Assembly: GCA_026874595.1 (NCBI GenBank)
Contig: CM049319.1
Coordinates: 37,641,473-37,705,472, forward strand
DNA from: Sipunculus nudus
Lineage: Eukaryota > Annelida > Sipuncula > Golfingiida > Sipunculidae
Length of the DNA: 64,000 nucleotides
Direction: 5' to 3'
Below, piece by piece: positions 35,341 to 49,396 of this stretch (the stretch's first letter is position 1; every line of letters begins with the position of its first letter). Position numbers and translations under genes: made by a program. The notes under the pieces were generated by a model. The model did not search any database. It had not been told where the DNA came from and was given only the letters and a program-made list of their open reading frames with translations.

Positions 35341-37706
35341 TTAGTTGCTATTTTGCTGGTAAAAGGGAGCCACGACATTATTATGTATAGAATATATCCA
35401 TGGCATTTACAGTAAACACAACGTTTACAGATTAGTTGTCATGCACTTCACGACTGCAACTGTGCCTTGAGATATAATATATAGTCTAATTAAATATTAA
35501 ACTATTTAAAATTCTAGACTATTTCAGACAAATAATGTGTGTGAAGAGAAGTCAAGATCATTCATATATAAAACATGGAGCACATAATGGCTTCGTGCAG
35601 CGATAATCCACCCTGTACCAGTCCATATATGTATCCTTATATACATAGGACATTACCATTTTCACAGATTCTTAGCAGGAAATTCATTGTCACTTTGATA
35701 TTTAAATGAACTTATATATATATATATATATATATATATAACCTACCACAGTCCTTGGTCTATACTCTCTATAACATTTCGAAATATGACATGATATTCG
35801 GTTAGTGCATTCAGATTCGTGTATTTTGCGTATTTCATACTCCGAGGAATAGTTAAATGCTCCCTTGTCAGTGTTTTCTGACCTGTCTGGGCATAAGAGC
35901 AAAATTTAATTTTTTATCCCAAAAGTTGATTTATATATCCCCACCCCCTTCCCAAAAAGTATGGGGGTGGGGGGGGGGATGGGGGTATACTGACTATATA
36001 CTGACGCCCCTGGTAATGACTAATATTCTACTACTATTGTGCCCAAAGATCAGTTTTTGAAAATTAGCAATACTGGAGATTTAGCAGGACTGTACGATAA
36101 TGGGGAACTGGTTATGGAGTGTACGATCTGGGAAATAATGCCAAGGTCAAAAATAAATACCAGGTACAAATCTGTCCGTTATGGTTAAAGCATTGCCCCT
36201 AGGTCAGTTTTTGAAAATCGGAGATCTAGCATATTTTAGACCAGATACTTGCAATAAAATGCCAGGGGTTGATGATTTTGCACTCTGCGAGACCAAAGAA
36301 AGTTAATGTAAGAACATTTGACCCAGATAATGAAATAAAATTGAACTCGTTAATCCTTGTATCCACTTTATTATCCCTGTACCTACGTCGTTATCCTTTG
36401 CGATAAGATGCACCTGAACTTATGACCCTTAATCAGTACCGTTGGGCTCGTGCACTGGCTGTAGCACTATTTCCAAGACACAAACAGATTGACCTCAATT
36501 TACATAGACGTTCCCTGCCCTTGGAAATATTGTTGTATCCAGACAAAGTCGGGGATAACACGGTTCAGAAAATCTTGTGAGAAAAATAATTCACAGATCT
36601 TTATCAAACTTGACATTGTGTATTGATATTGGTGAGAGGACGAAGCCCATTTGAGATGGGGTCATGATCTGTGCTAGAAGATTGACTTGACCTTTAACAT
36701 GCCCATTTTAGTGAAAATTAGAGAGATTCTGAAATATCTCAAGAAAGCTTGCTTGAATTGAATAAAAAATCAGGTAGACCGAAGATCTTGGATAGCGTTG
36801 TCTTGTACCGAAACTGGTGGCGTCACCTATTATTTTTTCTTGTTTCCGAGCCCTTTAATACCACCCTTATTGGCATGACAGTACTGCGAGCATCAGAAGT
36901 CAAAAACTAATAGACAGATTTCTTTCATATTATGCATGTGCATAGATACGGGTTATAGGATGAGCCATCTCTTTACCATGCGATTGGCCTTGACATTAAT
37001 TATTTCAATTTTTGGTAAAAATCACACATAATCTTTAATATTTCAATTAAGGAGGTACGGAATGGTCCAAAAAACAAGTTGACCGAAGATCATGGATAGG
37101 TTTGACTGCCGCGGGAGACTAGTGGCGCCACCTTTTACTGTAGATTCAGAAATGATAGTTGAGATTTTAATTTCGTGGTTTTCTTGGGTTAAGATAATCC
37201 ACGAATTCATGATTCCAACGATAAAAAAGTCACGCGGTCAGAGAATATCTAAACGGCAGCTGGTGTTCGACTTCATCTATATATAATTATTATCGCTGGC
37301 TTGGTTTTCAATAAAAGTACAAAAATTGTTTATTACTTTTTTATGATTGCCATTGATACATGAAACAAATGTACTAATTACTTTTCCTTTAAATCTCTAT
37401 AAATTGATTTATAAATATTATGTTGTCATTTCCATTATATCCCCTAATATCGCCCACCCTTGGCCCCTGAAATGTTTACAATGAAACAGTATCAAGCTTT
37501 ACTTTAAACTGAAAACACAACCCAATATTTCCTCTTTTCAACATATCGGGTGAAATGTTGAAGAACATTGCCGCATTTCTCGTGCAAAGCGGTAGTTCTG
37601 ACACTTCAAGAACGGTACACTTGCTCCATTGTTTGTATACACAGTTGCCAAAGCACTTTTTTTAATCGGCCTTTTCTACCTTCTTCCAATAAAGATAAAG
37701 CGAGAC
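35341..37706 (+). other. 3' flank of copy 2 and spacer
   Basis: No gene is visible. 35341-35710 is related to the copy 1 3' flank. (TA)n lies at 35713-35740. G-rich and C-rich patches at 35939-36010 look like a small element end (GACGCCCCTGG). The phrase GACCGAAGATC(T/A)TGGATAG followed by TGGCG(T/C)CACC occurs at about 36777-36832 and 37080-37133, a dispersed repeat also seen at 27620. Confidence 0.55.
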
Positions 37707-37709
37707 TTA

Positions 37710-38013
37710 AGCTGCGTGTCCACTTATGCGGTACGGATGCGGATGCGTCTAAAATCGAGCATAAGTAAAAAAAGGACTGTGTCCATTTATGCGGTGCGGA
37801 GTGCGGTGTGGATACGAAAAGGTTTTTAGCCAACCGGACCATGAAGCCGCGGGTACTAAAACACATGCCATTTTATAGAGGTGAAAGAGAGAGAAAGACC
37901 TAAAAACACACATTTACAAACGTATCTTATGGACATACACACACACACACACACTATCCGCATACTTATCTGCACCGCACACGCACCGCATCCGTACAAG
38001 TGGACACGCGGCT
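37710..38013. mobile_element. PIF/Harbinger-type MITE, 304 bp
   Basis: The ends are inverted: left AGCTGCGTGTCCACTT, right (reverse complement) AGCCGCGTGTCCACTT, continuing with GTACGGATGCGG on both sides apart from a short indel. TTA flanks each end (37707-37709 and 38014-38016), the 3-bp target duplication typical of PIF/Harbinger. No transposase frame; a (CA)n patch lies at about 37937-37953. Confidence 0.75.
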
Positions 38014-38016
38014 TTA

Positions 38017-41000
38017 CATTCCCTATTGGCTTAAAAGACAAAAGTCATAAAAATACTTTGCATTACCGCGGGACGCGAATGTAAAGAGAAATTCTTCCGA
38101 GTAATGCCGATAGTTGTACATAAATGTTTGCGTATGTAAGTTACAGAATACTATAGTGTGCCAATTATACCTCGATCATTTCAGATTATAAAATTCGTGT
38201 CAAGTTGACTATTCAGCCGTTTTTAAATCTCCAAATAGCTGACACGTTGCCGAACGAACCTTTTCTCTTGTCTAACGGCACCGTCCGAGATTTACAGGCG
38301 GTACATATATGTGACTACCGTCATGATTAAAACTCTCAACGTTAAAATTCTTCATGTTGACAGTCCCGCTTTATTTTTCCTCCGATAAAGTGAGGTTTTA
38401 CGTTTTTTGTGAACGTGATGTGATCGGGTATCATAACTTATAACTGATGTATCGGGTATTACAACTGAAGCCGATGTATCGTCCGGCACGTGTCGGTCAC
38501 GCCTTGTTAATTCCTAAGTTTGTTTGCTCAACCCTGACCCGATTGACGGTGGTGCAGGCGAACCGTGTGACAAGCATACAAGTAGAGCCACCGGTGTTCT
38601 GCCTCTGTCAGCCTACATATGTTCTCTTCTCCCTAGCGCATAAAGATTTTAATAACCATGATTTCCTTAACTTTTCATTGTCTTTCCACGAATTCAAATA
38701 CCCCACGATATGCATTTTGTACAAAAACCACGAAATTTTAAGCCAACAATTTTATTTGAATCTTCAGTATTTAATTTGTTTTCTTGCCTTTTAATAGCCC
38801 ATCATCGCCACTTGACAGTACTGTGAGCGTTATAAGTAAAAAACTAATGGACGATTTCTTTCATATTATGTACATGGATATATATGGCTTATAGGATGTA
38901 GTCTATGTAAATTGGGGTTATGGCCTTAACTATGAGAGTGGCCTTGACCTTGAATATTTTGATATATGGGGAAAAACAAACAAAAACATTGTTCCCAGGT
39001 GTATAGATGTGTATTTTTTTCTAAAAATCAAAAGAAAGTGGTTAGATGATAATTTGTCGAAGGATTTTGAAACCTTGTGACCTTAACCATCAAGGACAAT
39101 TCTGCATCTATAAAAGATTTTTGTGAACCCCATATCTTTGGAAGTACCCTATCTTTGTTCAACCATTTTGATACACACAGATTGTTAACACCAAGATATC
39201 AGACATGTTTGAAGATTGGTGACCTTGAGCTTGGTCTTCAAGGTCATATCTGATAATTTATAGAATATATCTGTTTCCTTCATATATGACACAAAATGTT
39301 TTCCTTCAATATCTCAGATTTTTTTTTACAGATAGTGCCCTTGACCTGGTCGAATCTGAAGAAACGAAGGATTTTTGTTATCCCAATTACTCTTGAAAAA
39401 TATCACCTTTCCCCCTCCAATTTGATACAAGAATTGCCTGTAAGAAGACGGAAAAGTTCAAACATTCGTGACCTTGATCCTGGTGGCCTTGGCCTTGTTA
39501 AGTGTCACAATATGCTTCTGCAGAAGACGGCCTATTTAGAAGGGGGTATACCTGTATTGTTAAGGGATACTACGGCATCTCCGTGTCAGAAAGTTCCAGT
39601 TAAAAATATGTATATGCATTCTGTATACAGGGTATATGAGAAGGGTCCTGAAAACAGGTGATTTTAACTTTATTCGCTTCAGATTGACAAGGCTAAACTA
39701 ATGTTCACACTGTTCGTGGACATCGAAACTAAATTTCTGGTGAATTCACAGACACGTGAACGGATTAAGGGGGGGGGGTAGTAAAACAGGATCTGAGTTG
39801 TATTCATTGAATGAGTACTTATGTAGTGTGGACACGATCGACTTAGCTAGGTCAGAGTCCGATCTCCGGACCGTGATTTTGTTTATGCCCGGACAAAGGT
39901 AGGGTATAGTTGTTTAAAGCATGCACTTAATACAGTCGTATTGACTTGTGTCGAAGGTGGCCACAAAATGATTGTTCCTTGAGGGTTTGATCAAAGCTTA
40001 ATATTTTCCGCAAATATCGGGTGGACAGGCTCACAAGGTAAGGAAACAAATTTAAGTTTAATCCTTTAAAGTGGAACAGGTCCATAAGTCTTCCATAGAA
40101 CGGTGGGCGGCCGAGGAGGAATCTTATGTCGCTTGTTTTATTGCACACCACGCACGTGAAATATATGTTGAAAGTGCCTGTGTTGTGTACTGTTCGGAAA
40201 TACTGTGTGTTTAGAAATCGCTTGTTAATCATATACCATAATTAAACGGGTGCTCATCACAAAAATAATTGATATATGATATAACGATTTTAAATGACCA
40301 GGTCAAATAGGTTTTGATAAAGGAAATAGTCACCGGAGAGCGGTGACGAGCTTGTGTAACGGGAACAGGTTTGATTCAAGTTCTTTAGCTTGTTATGGGC
40401 GTGCGTGTGCGCTTGGTCTTGGGATGCAAGGTGGGAACTTTTGAGTGTCTGTCGGTCAGGATAAGCTTGGCGCTGATTGGCCAGGGCCATTGAAATGGGT
40501 TGTCCGGGGGCGCCACTATATCATTAATCTCCACACGCGAGTTCTCGTCTACAAAGGGGATAGACCTCTTACAGATCCATGTGCGTAAAGAACTATTTCC
40601 AGTCGAACCCGAGCTTGATCACCTGGCGATTGAAAATTACAAAAAAAATATAACCAACAAACGGTATTTGTCCATGAATATTTTGTATATTGATAAACTT
40701 GCGGATCTCTTTTCGTTGTCATATCTGTGTATTGTAAATATAAACAGGAACTTGTGCACGTGCTTCCACTAATAGTTTACATGATGCAACTGCTGCCAGA
40801 ATTGTTGAAGACGTAAATGCACGGTGATAGTGCAGCGACACTTGTTGTGGTCTTTTCAACATTATGCAAAAGGATTACGGCATGCATTGGAGGATTAACC
40901 ATTATTGCATGCTGATATAAGACGAGTCCCAAGGGATCGAGAGTCACATGTTGTAAACATTTGCATGTAAACATTTACTGATCATCCAAATGAGGCCTTG

Positions 41001-42980
41001 ACCGGGTCAAATGTCGGGGCACTGAAACATGCTTTAGTCCGTCACGGTCTGCAGGGTCCTATAATTATTTCAAAAGATCTTGTAAATAACCGGAGGTTGC
41101 CATTCTGAAAAAAAAAAAAAAAAAACGCGAGCGTACGAGATACGTATCTCCAGTGTCGTGGAATGTGGCCTTTGTTTTTAAAATTTTAAAAGGCCGAAGC
41201 GTAGTGAATGGAGTTGCAACTGGGAGTACTTAAGATGGCGTAGTACGCCCGTCTCTATGCTTGGCTGATCACCATAATAGAGCAGGGTACCAGTCTAGAA
41301 GCCTGACTGCTGAACGTTAGACTGATTGGAGCCATACGCCTGTGTATGTGTTGTCAGCAATGACAACATGACACTCAGGCCTTCGAAAATAATATGAAAT
41401 CGCTTCAGTTAAACAAAAATCGACGTTTGTTGGTGGCAGGCTGCCGCTTATGTGTTGTAGGCTAGACCGAATCCATGTACTATCGGCGTATCTAGAGCCA
41501 TGTTCAGTGGAGTGATATTCACGGGTGCCGCACAAAAAGGGATTTTTTCAAGTTTGTGTGTTGTTTCTGTAATTATATTGAGCGCAAGCGGATGCCTCAA
41601 GGGAGGAATTTGTGTACCATGACCTAAACGGGCTCCGACTTAGGTATTCCCGCTCCAGCAGAGTCGCACGTAATGAAAGAAAAATCACAACAATTATGAA
41701 CCGTTTAGACTTGATAATTTCCTGCGATGGAAAGACCAAATGCTATATTATATTTTGGTGGCCAAATAACATCTTCATATAATGCTGTACTTATGATAAT
41801 TACCTAGAATATCAGACATATCTAGCGTAATATTTTGTCAGTTATAAAGCTAATTCCCATACATGCATGGGTCTTCCGTTCACTAGTACAATGATGGAGG
41901 ATTCAGGGGAGATTTAAAGTGCACACTCAAGTAGTGTGTTTTATTATATTTAATAAAGCCATATTTGAGCTTTTGCGTGCATAAGTGTGCACAAAAACAA
42001 AACCCTTCCATTCCTTTCCAAGTTTGCGCGAGAGCCAGCAGATAAATCACTGGTTCGCTCGTCCACGACTGTGTATGGATGTAATTAGCGTAAGGAATGT
42101 CAGCTTTGTGTTTATATCTGTATGTTTTATGACTCTGTATAGTATAAGTATCGTGATCTGTTACTGTAGTCAGTTACTGCTCTGAAGCATTGATGCTATT
42201 TATTTGGCTCTAATAATGTGAGTATTACGTTTGATATATATTTTCTTAATTAGGCTATATTGTTTCTGTTAAACGGTGTTGTTTCGCTTCTTGGACGTGA
42301 GTGTGCATGAACCAGGGTTTCCCTCCGCAGTCCGTTTTAATTTACATTGCCCAGTAATCTTGTGTGTGTATGTGTGTGTGTAAAATTTTGCCGTTTTAAT
42401 ATATTTTGTCAAATAATGATGCATGATGTTTAATGTATTTGTTCTTGCTCATTAGACTTACACACTGTTTACCCAAGAATGTCTATATATATGCAGTAGG
42501 CAGCTCCGAGTTATAGATGCAGTGAAAAATAATAAATTGGTATTCCCGGCTACATTTTGTTGATGCTTTCGGTATATTCTCGAAAATGCAAATTACAGGG
42601 TCGTTTCTTTGGATATTAAGAGATTCAACAGTCGTCTGTTGCATTTTGTTTTGCATTGTATATTGAATCCATCTTTCCTGTACAGACTGATTAATATATG
42701 TTTCAGGAATAGGCAAAGGAAACATAGAATCTATTATGACAGCCAAACTGATTTACTCATCATCATCATCATAAACAGCAGAGTTTAACGAATAAAACAC
42801 CGGGACAAAAATGTAGCTGGAATGTTTTTGGCCGGGTGATAGTACCCTTGCGTTCGTATACGGCAATGGCGCTTTTTGCAAACGGTGGTTAAAGTCGAAT
42901 ATGATGAGACCACTGCAAGAGGTGTATTAGAAGAGTATAATTGTTGTTTCTTGATCACTGATTTATATTTTAGTTGAAAG
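38017..42980 (+). other. Intergenic spacer between copy 2 and copy 3
   Basis: No convincing gene is visible in about 5 kb. A block near 38797-38905 (CTTGACAGTACTG, ACTAATGGACGATTTCTTTC, GGCTTATAGGATG) is a second copy of 36856-36965. Around 38930-39500 are many ACCTTGACC-type repeats. 39769-39778 is a G-run. Open frames at 38447-38794 and 39296-39661 show no family features and overlap repeats. The last few hundred bases should hold the copy 3 promoter, but no core motif is clear. Confidence 0.5.
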
Positions 42981-45900
42981 ATGGAACGTTGGTCGGCAGC
43001 CGCCGTCCTGGCAGCAGCCTTTGCCATTTTTGCCATTTTCTTTCACAACAAGGAGGTCACCTTGCAAGTCCGGGATAACTTTAATGAGCGGTACGATTTT
43101 ATTGTGGGTATGTATAAAATATAAGGCTCATATTAACGACAGAGGTGGTATTAGTGAAGTATCTTCAGCCAAGCTAAATTAATTCACGTAATGTACACGA
43201 ACCGCTTCAGCCATTGAACCTCAAAAGATAGATATGTATGGAAACTATTGCATAGGCTTAGGAACAGAGTTCAGGAAAAAAGGAGTGCTCTCTCCTACAG
43301 TATTGGCAATTGTTACGATTTCAGTCTCAAAAGCAGCGGTATTTTGTTTATAAATGTAGGAATAATTACCAAATATCACTAGAAAAAGTGAACATGGAGT
43401 GACGTTTGTAGACGTGCAGAATACAATGCAAGTCGATATTGTGTCACACAAACGCAAACAAAATACAACAATACTGTGTCGCACAAACTAAGACAGAATA
43501 CAGCAATATGTGACACACACAGAAACTCAAACAGAATACAACAATACTGTGTCACACAAAGAAACTCAGACAAAATAAAACCAAGACTGTGATAGTAGAT
43601 CATACACAAAATCAGACAGAATACAACCATACTGTGACACACGAAGTCAGACAGAATACAACCATACTGTGACACACATCAATACTGATCCTTTTTTTGA
43701 TTGAGTTTTGAAAGTTGTAACGGGAAATTAACATGTATATGTCCAATGGCCCTTTATTGTAGTAAGATACAGCAGCACATCTGACCCAGAGAGTGGCAGC
43801 TTCCTATGTGACTCCACCGAGGCAGGGTTGCTGGCGAAGCCCATCGTATCATATTACATTTCACATGTTGATATGTAGCAATAATGTGTGTCACCCAAGG
43901 AAACTCATACAGAATACAACCATACAGTGTCACACAAATTCAGACAGAATATAACAATATGTGACACACAAGGAAACTCAGGATATCACAATTCTGTGAC
44001 ACACAAAGGAACTCATACAGAAAACAACCATACTGTGTCACACAAACGATAACAGAATATAACAATACTGTGACACAAAAGGAAATCAAGACAGAATACA
44101 ACAATAATATGTCACACAAGGAAACCCAGCCTGTTTTCTCTATTCTGTATATTGTTCGACACAAACATAAATATTCACAACAGCGTCGCCTAAAAACTAT
44201 ATTCATTTGAACTTCATATACTGAACTCGCGTACACTAGTTATATGCGAATGTCTAATGCGGCGTTTGATCAAACGTTTAGCATTGCTAATCAACCAGGC
44301 CTGTCCTATTTTTAGCTCAGCTGACTGAAAGTCATCTGAGCTAAAGCGATCACTCTTCGTCCGTCTGTCCGGCCGTCTGGCCGTCCGTCCGTCCGTTAAC
44401 AGGGCACAAATCGTAACCACTGGACCTGGATCTTCTAACTTGACATCCAGGGAGGTCATTTAAAATTCTCCTTGGAAACCTAAAATTAGGTCTCTGTTAC
44501 CCATATTCTCCGAGCTATGGTTCTCGAAAATACCCCCAGAATAATAAAAAAATTGAGACAACTTCAGTACCTGAATAACTACTGCCTTGATCACCATGAT
44601 TCTTTGCATGAATATTGTTCATGGAATGATCCATCAGTTCTTCACCACCTGGTGGCGCCACCTGCATTTTTTTCTAATTTTTCGATTTGTTCCCCTCTAT
44701 TTTTGATACCTTCAAAGAATCTGTCATCTGTTAACATACGCTCCCGAGGCAGCGGAAATCTTGCGCTTCTAAAGAAGCAACCGATATTCACGCTGCCAGC
44801 TTTGACCGTTTATGATATATTTAGACACCAGATGGCGGTTCGTTTTCCACTGAAATAAACGTGCGTATGATGTGACAAGCAGCCAATCAGATGCCAATAA
44901 ACAAACACTCGACAGGCATCCTGGCCCCGCCCATTGCTGCGCTTCAAGCGCCGCTGATTGAGTTTCCGGTCGAATTTAAATTGCTCCCTCTGCATTCTCG
45001 CATCATCGACCGATTCGATTATGACACTATGGCTGTGTTAGCGTAGCCATGTTTCTGTTGTCTGCAGAACTGAAACCAGCAAGCGAGGTGTGCACGCAGC
45101 CTTTGTTGTTACGTTTCGTTTGAATTACAGCTCACCGGCCGAGCATCCTATGTGCCCAAGGCCCTAAGCAAACCACGTCAGGGGCAATTCTCTCTGAGCC
45201 TGTGGCCTGTTCAGACGGTTACGCTGGGGGATGAGCTGTCACTCAAAAAGAAATTAATATGATTGGCTCTGTGTATTCCTCGCTTGGCTTTGTCTTCCAG
45301 CACAAGGTCTCATCTGATTGGACAAAAATACAGTGCTCCCCTCTGGTGTTGCAATTCAGGCTACGAGGTCATAACAAACAGCGCCTTACGATATAGGTAG
45401 TAGCCCTATACGTAAAGCGCTGTGTAAAGGGCGTACTGTTAACAGGGCAAAAATCGTAACCGCTGCACCTGGAATCTTCTCACTTGACCTCAAAGGAGGT
45501 CCATGGAAAATCTTAGTGTAAACAGGAAATTTGGTATCTGAGACCCATAACCTTTGAACTATGGGGCTCGTAAGTACCCCTCAAGATAATTAAAAATTTG
45601 ATACAAAAGCTTGAGTATCTGAATAACTAATGCATTGATCACAATGATTCTTTGTTTGAATATTGATCATAGAGTGTAATTTCAGTTCACTTGTATTTTT
45701 CTAATTTTAACGATTTTTTTCTGTAATTTTGAAATCTTCAAAGAAGCTGTCATCTGTTAACAGGGCACAAATCGTAACCACTGGACCTGAAATATTCTAA
45801 CTTGACATCAAAGGAGGTCCATGAAGGTCTCCATGGAAATCTGAAATTAGGTCTCTGTTATCTATATCCTCTGAGCTATGGAACTCGTAAGTACCCCCAG

Positions 45901-47487
45901 AATTATTAAAATTTGATACAAAAGATAGAGTATTTGAATAACTACTGCTTTGAACACCATGATTATTTGCATGAATATTGGTCATGGAGTGTTTTATCAG
46001 TTCCTGCAAACTGGTGGCGCCACCTCTATTTTTCTAATTTTTACGATTTTTTAAAACAAAAACTCTGCGTTAGCTTCCAGACAACTCCACTGACACCCTT
46101 AAACCAATCATTCTGAAACCCAGCATAGTATTTCCTTCACCTGTGTTGTTTTGCCTAACAAAGACAGTTGGCACCACTAGCTATCCTTTCTGTGTGATAC
46201 GAATCTTGGTGTCTTTTAGATAACAGCCGATATCTCAAGAGTGGCTCAATGTATTGTGCTGAATGTTTGCATGTCCATAGATTTTGTATATCTCCATCTC
46301 ATAATTGCGACTTGTGGCACCACCTTCAATACTTTTTGCGTAGTGTCCATCTGTGCATTTTCCATCGGTTCGTCTTAGTGTTTCTTCAATGTATTGAGTT
46401 GAAATTGTGCATGTTCATAGATCCTCAACACCTACATCTCGTAAACAAAACTGGTGGCAGTGTCTGCAGTCGTTTTCGCGTGGCGTCCATCAGTATATTT
46501 GCTTTTGGTGAAAATTGCTCATATCTCAGAAATCTTTTAAGATATTGGTCTAAAATTTGGCTAATCTATCCATCCAGACAGGTGGTGCCACCTACTTTCA
46601 TAATTTTGTAGAATAAATAAATACCCTTTTCTCAGGACTGATTTGCCGTATTGGCCTGATAGGTGCATACCTATAGATCTTGGACACCTCCATCTTGTAC
46701 TTAAGACTGGTGGTGCCATGTGCAATAGTTTTCCTGTGGCATTTATCCATACATGTGGTTTCTGTGAAAATTGCTCATATCTCAGGAGTTGTTCAAGGAA
46801 TTGTCTGAAATTTTGCATTTCAATCTGTCTTGGAGAATTTTCTCGTAAACCAGACTAAGGACTCTTCACAAAATTCATGATTTTTTGCACTCTGGCAGTC
46901 ATTTTGCTCATAGTTCAACATCCCTTGAATTCAGCTGAGCGTCATGGCCCATGGGTCACTAGTTGGTACATGTGCACTTGTTTAGACGGCTTGTGAGCTT
47001 TGTTCAGTATTTGCATGCAAGATATAAAAATATAAATTTAAATTTATGTGGCACTATTAAATTGTATTTAACAGAGGAGGCTGATTTAACAGTTGAGTAT
47101 AATTCTTGCATGTAGATTAGATAGTATTTATTTTATGTTTTTTTTTCATTATACATGAACATATTTTCTAGTGGAAGACAGGTCTTCTAAGATATTTAAA
47201 CTACTTTATCATTTCTTTCCTACTATCTAATATTCACAATTGTTATCTCTGAGATAACCACATGAGATACAGGCCTATGCCTTTTTTCAATAGTTTAGAT
47301 ATGTCTGAATTATTGTGATAAATAAAGTTATTGTTGGCCATAGCAGAATACACGCGACGTCTTTTATTGTGATACTGATCAAAGATACAGTGATGCTCTC
47401 TTTAGGTAAACTGTGCTGATTATATGGCTGGCAGTCAAGCTTGGCTGGGCTTCTTGCTTAAGGCCAAGTGCAGATGCGCCAGTTTGT

Positions 47488-47518
<31 letters not shown>

Positions 47519-49331
47519 CTTTGTTTGCAAACATGGAATGTCTATTGCTTACACTCTGTTGGTTGGGGTTGATTGACAGTTGTGATTTTTGCCCGAACAC
47601 TTGCAGCCTTATTTTTTATCATGAATTAGAGTGAGAGAGCGAGTCACAGAATCAAGGTCTAAGAACCCGTGGTCATGTCACAGACTTGGTAGTATGAAGA
47701 TTGTTTTTACTGAATAATAAACCAAAATAGCTAAATAGGTTTAACATTATCTTTATATAATTATTCCTTCTCAATCAGATAAAATGTTGTTGTAAGCATT
47801 TGTACGTTAATTATTTCGTTTTTTTACTTGTCTGTTAAAATATTATATTTAAGCTATATGATCCCATCTATGAAACAACCCATTAAGTTTTGGAGTTATT
47901 CTTGAGCGCCATAATTTTTTTTTGAATGATTAATTTGATTTGTGAGGTATGGCAATGTTTTTTTCCCGGTCTTAGCCCAGAGGCAATCAGAGATGTTAGG
48001 GACTGACCTTAGATGCAGCCTTTTTGTATGTGAAGCCTGACTTTCACTTATATATCCTGTTTGATTTATTTCTTTGACTTATGAAGTAGGGAGTGGTTCC
48101 GCTGGGGCTGTGGTTGCCTCACGGTTGTCAGAGAACCCGGATGTGTCTGTGTTTCTATTGGAAGCTGGACCGGTAGACGATGCTCCAGCAATTCGTGTAC
48201 CAGGTTTGGTGGCCATGACCTGGAATGGTAAAATTGACTGGCAGTTCAAGTCGACACCTCAGGAACACTGCTGTGAAGGGCTAAATAACCGGGTAACATG
48301 TACATTTTCCCATCATATCAGTGAACTTACTTGTGCCTTACATTATAATGGTGAAGACTGCACCTTAAGGTATACTTACTGATTAACTGAACAGTTATAT
48401 GCAGTATAGACCTAATTTGTTACCGGTGATAAGTGACACTGTGTGTTCGAGCTGGTCATATCAAAATTAAAGAAAATGATTGGTTACAACTAATACGTTA
48501 GAGGGTAAATTCTTGTTACTCTCTCTTGACAAAATCGGCAGTAATGTAGAACGAAATCTGCAGACATGCTGTTTGTGGCATTATATCCAAAATTATTATA
48601 ATAGACGTATTCTTGCCAGTGTGGGCATAATCAGAATACCAGGATTACGATTTTAGGTTACAGGGTTAAAATCTAAAATCCTTTGACTTCTTCCAGGTCT
48701 AATCTGATTATTTAATCATGTGATAATTTCAGCAAATACCTGTTCCCCGGGGCAAGGTAATAGGTGGCTCTAGTAGTATTAACGGCATGATGTACGTACG
48801 CGGCAGCCGGTACGACTTTGACAAGTGGGAGGCTGACGGCTGTACGGACTGGGGGTACGGCGATGTACTGCCGTACTTTATCAAAGCAGAGGGCAACCTG
48901 AATGAGGAATATGCAGCAAACGGTAATATTACAAAGATCATTATTCCAATCCGACAATTTTTATCAACAGGTATTCGTTTTTGTGACACACTCATTTGTG
49001 TTAGAGTAACTGAGACGAGTAAGACAATGTACTTAAATATTGGATATAATTCACTTACACATGTAATATATTTGGTATTAACAAGGCTACCACGGCACAC
49101 GAGGTCCTTTAAAAGTATCGGATACAAGTGCAACGACATTGAATGAGGTGTTCCGTGATGCAGTCCAGGAACTCCGCCACCGTATACTGGACTCTAATGG
49201 AGCCACGCAATATGGTAAGCTAGTATAATGAAATGAAGATCAGATATTTCAATGATGATTTATTTTATTTTATATATCTCTACTTGTAGAAATCATAATT
49301 CAAATTCTACCAGATGTTGGTCTCTACTGTT

Positions 49332-49396
<65 letters not shown>

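Noticed and set aside
38447-38794. 115-residue open frame in the copy 2-copy 3 spacer
   Set aside because: No family features or splice partners, low-complexity AT-rich second half, next to dispersed repeats.
39296-39661. 121-residue open frame on the + strand
   Set aside because: It overlaps ACCTTGACC-type repeats; no domain recognised.
43430-44130. CRISPR-like array of repeats and spacers
   Set aside because: Repeat length and spacing are irregular, the supposed spacers are themselves repeats, and the genome is animal.
43379-44236. Cys/Val/Leu-rich open frames on the - strand
   Set aside because: They are translations of the minisatellite; the apparent membrane-like character comes from the repeat unit.
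46249-46611. 120-residue open frame inside intron 1 of copy 3
   Set aside because: It is inside the 44311-46962 repeat and made of the repeat's own units.
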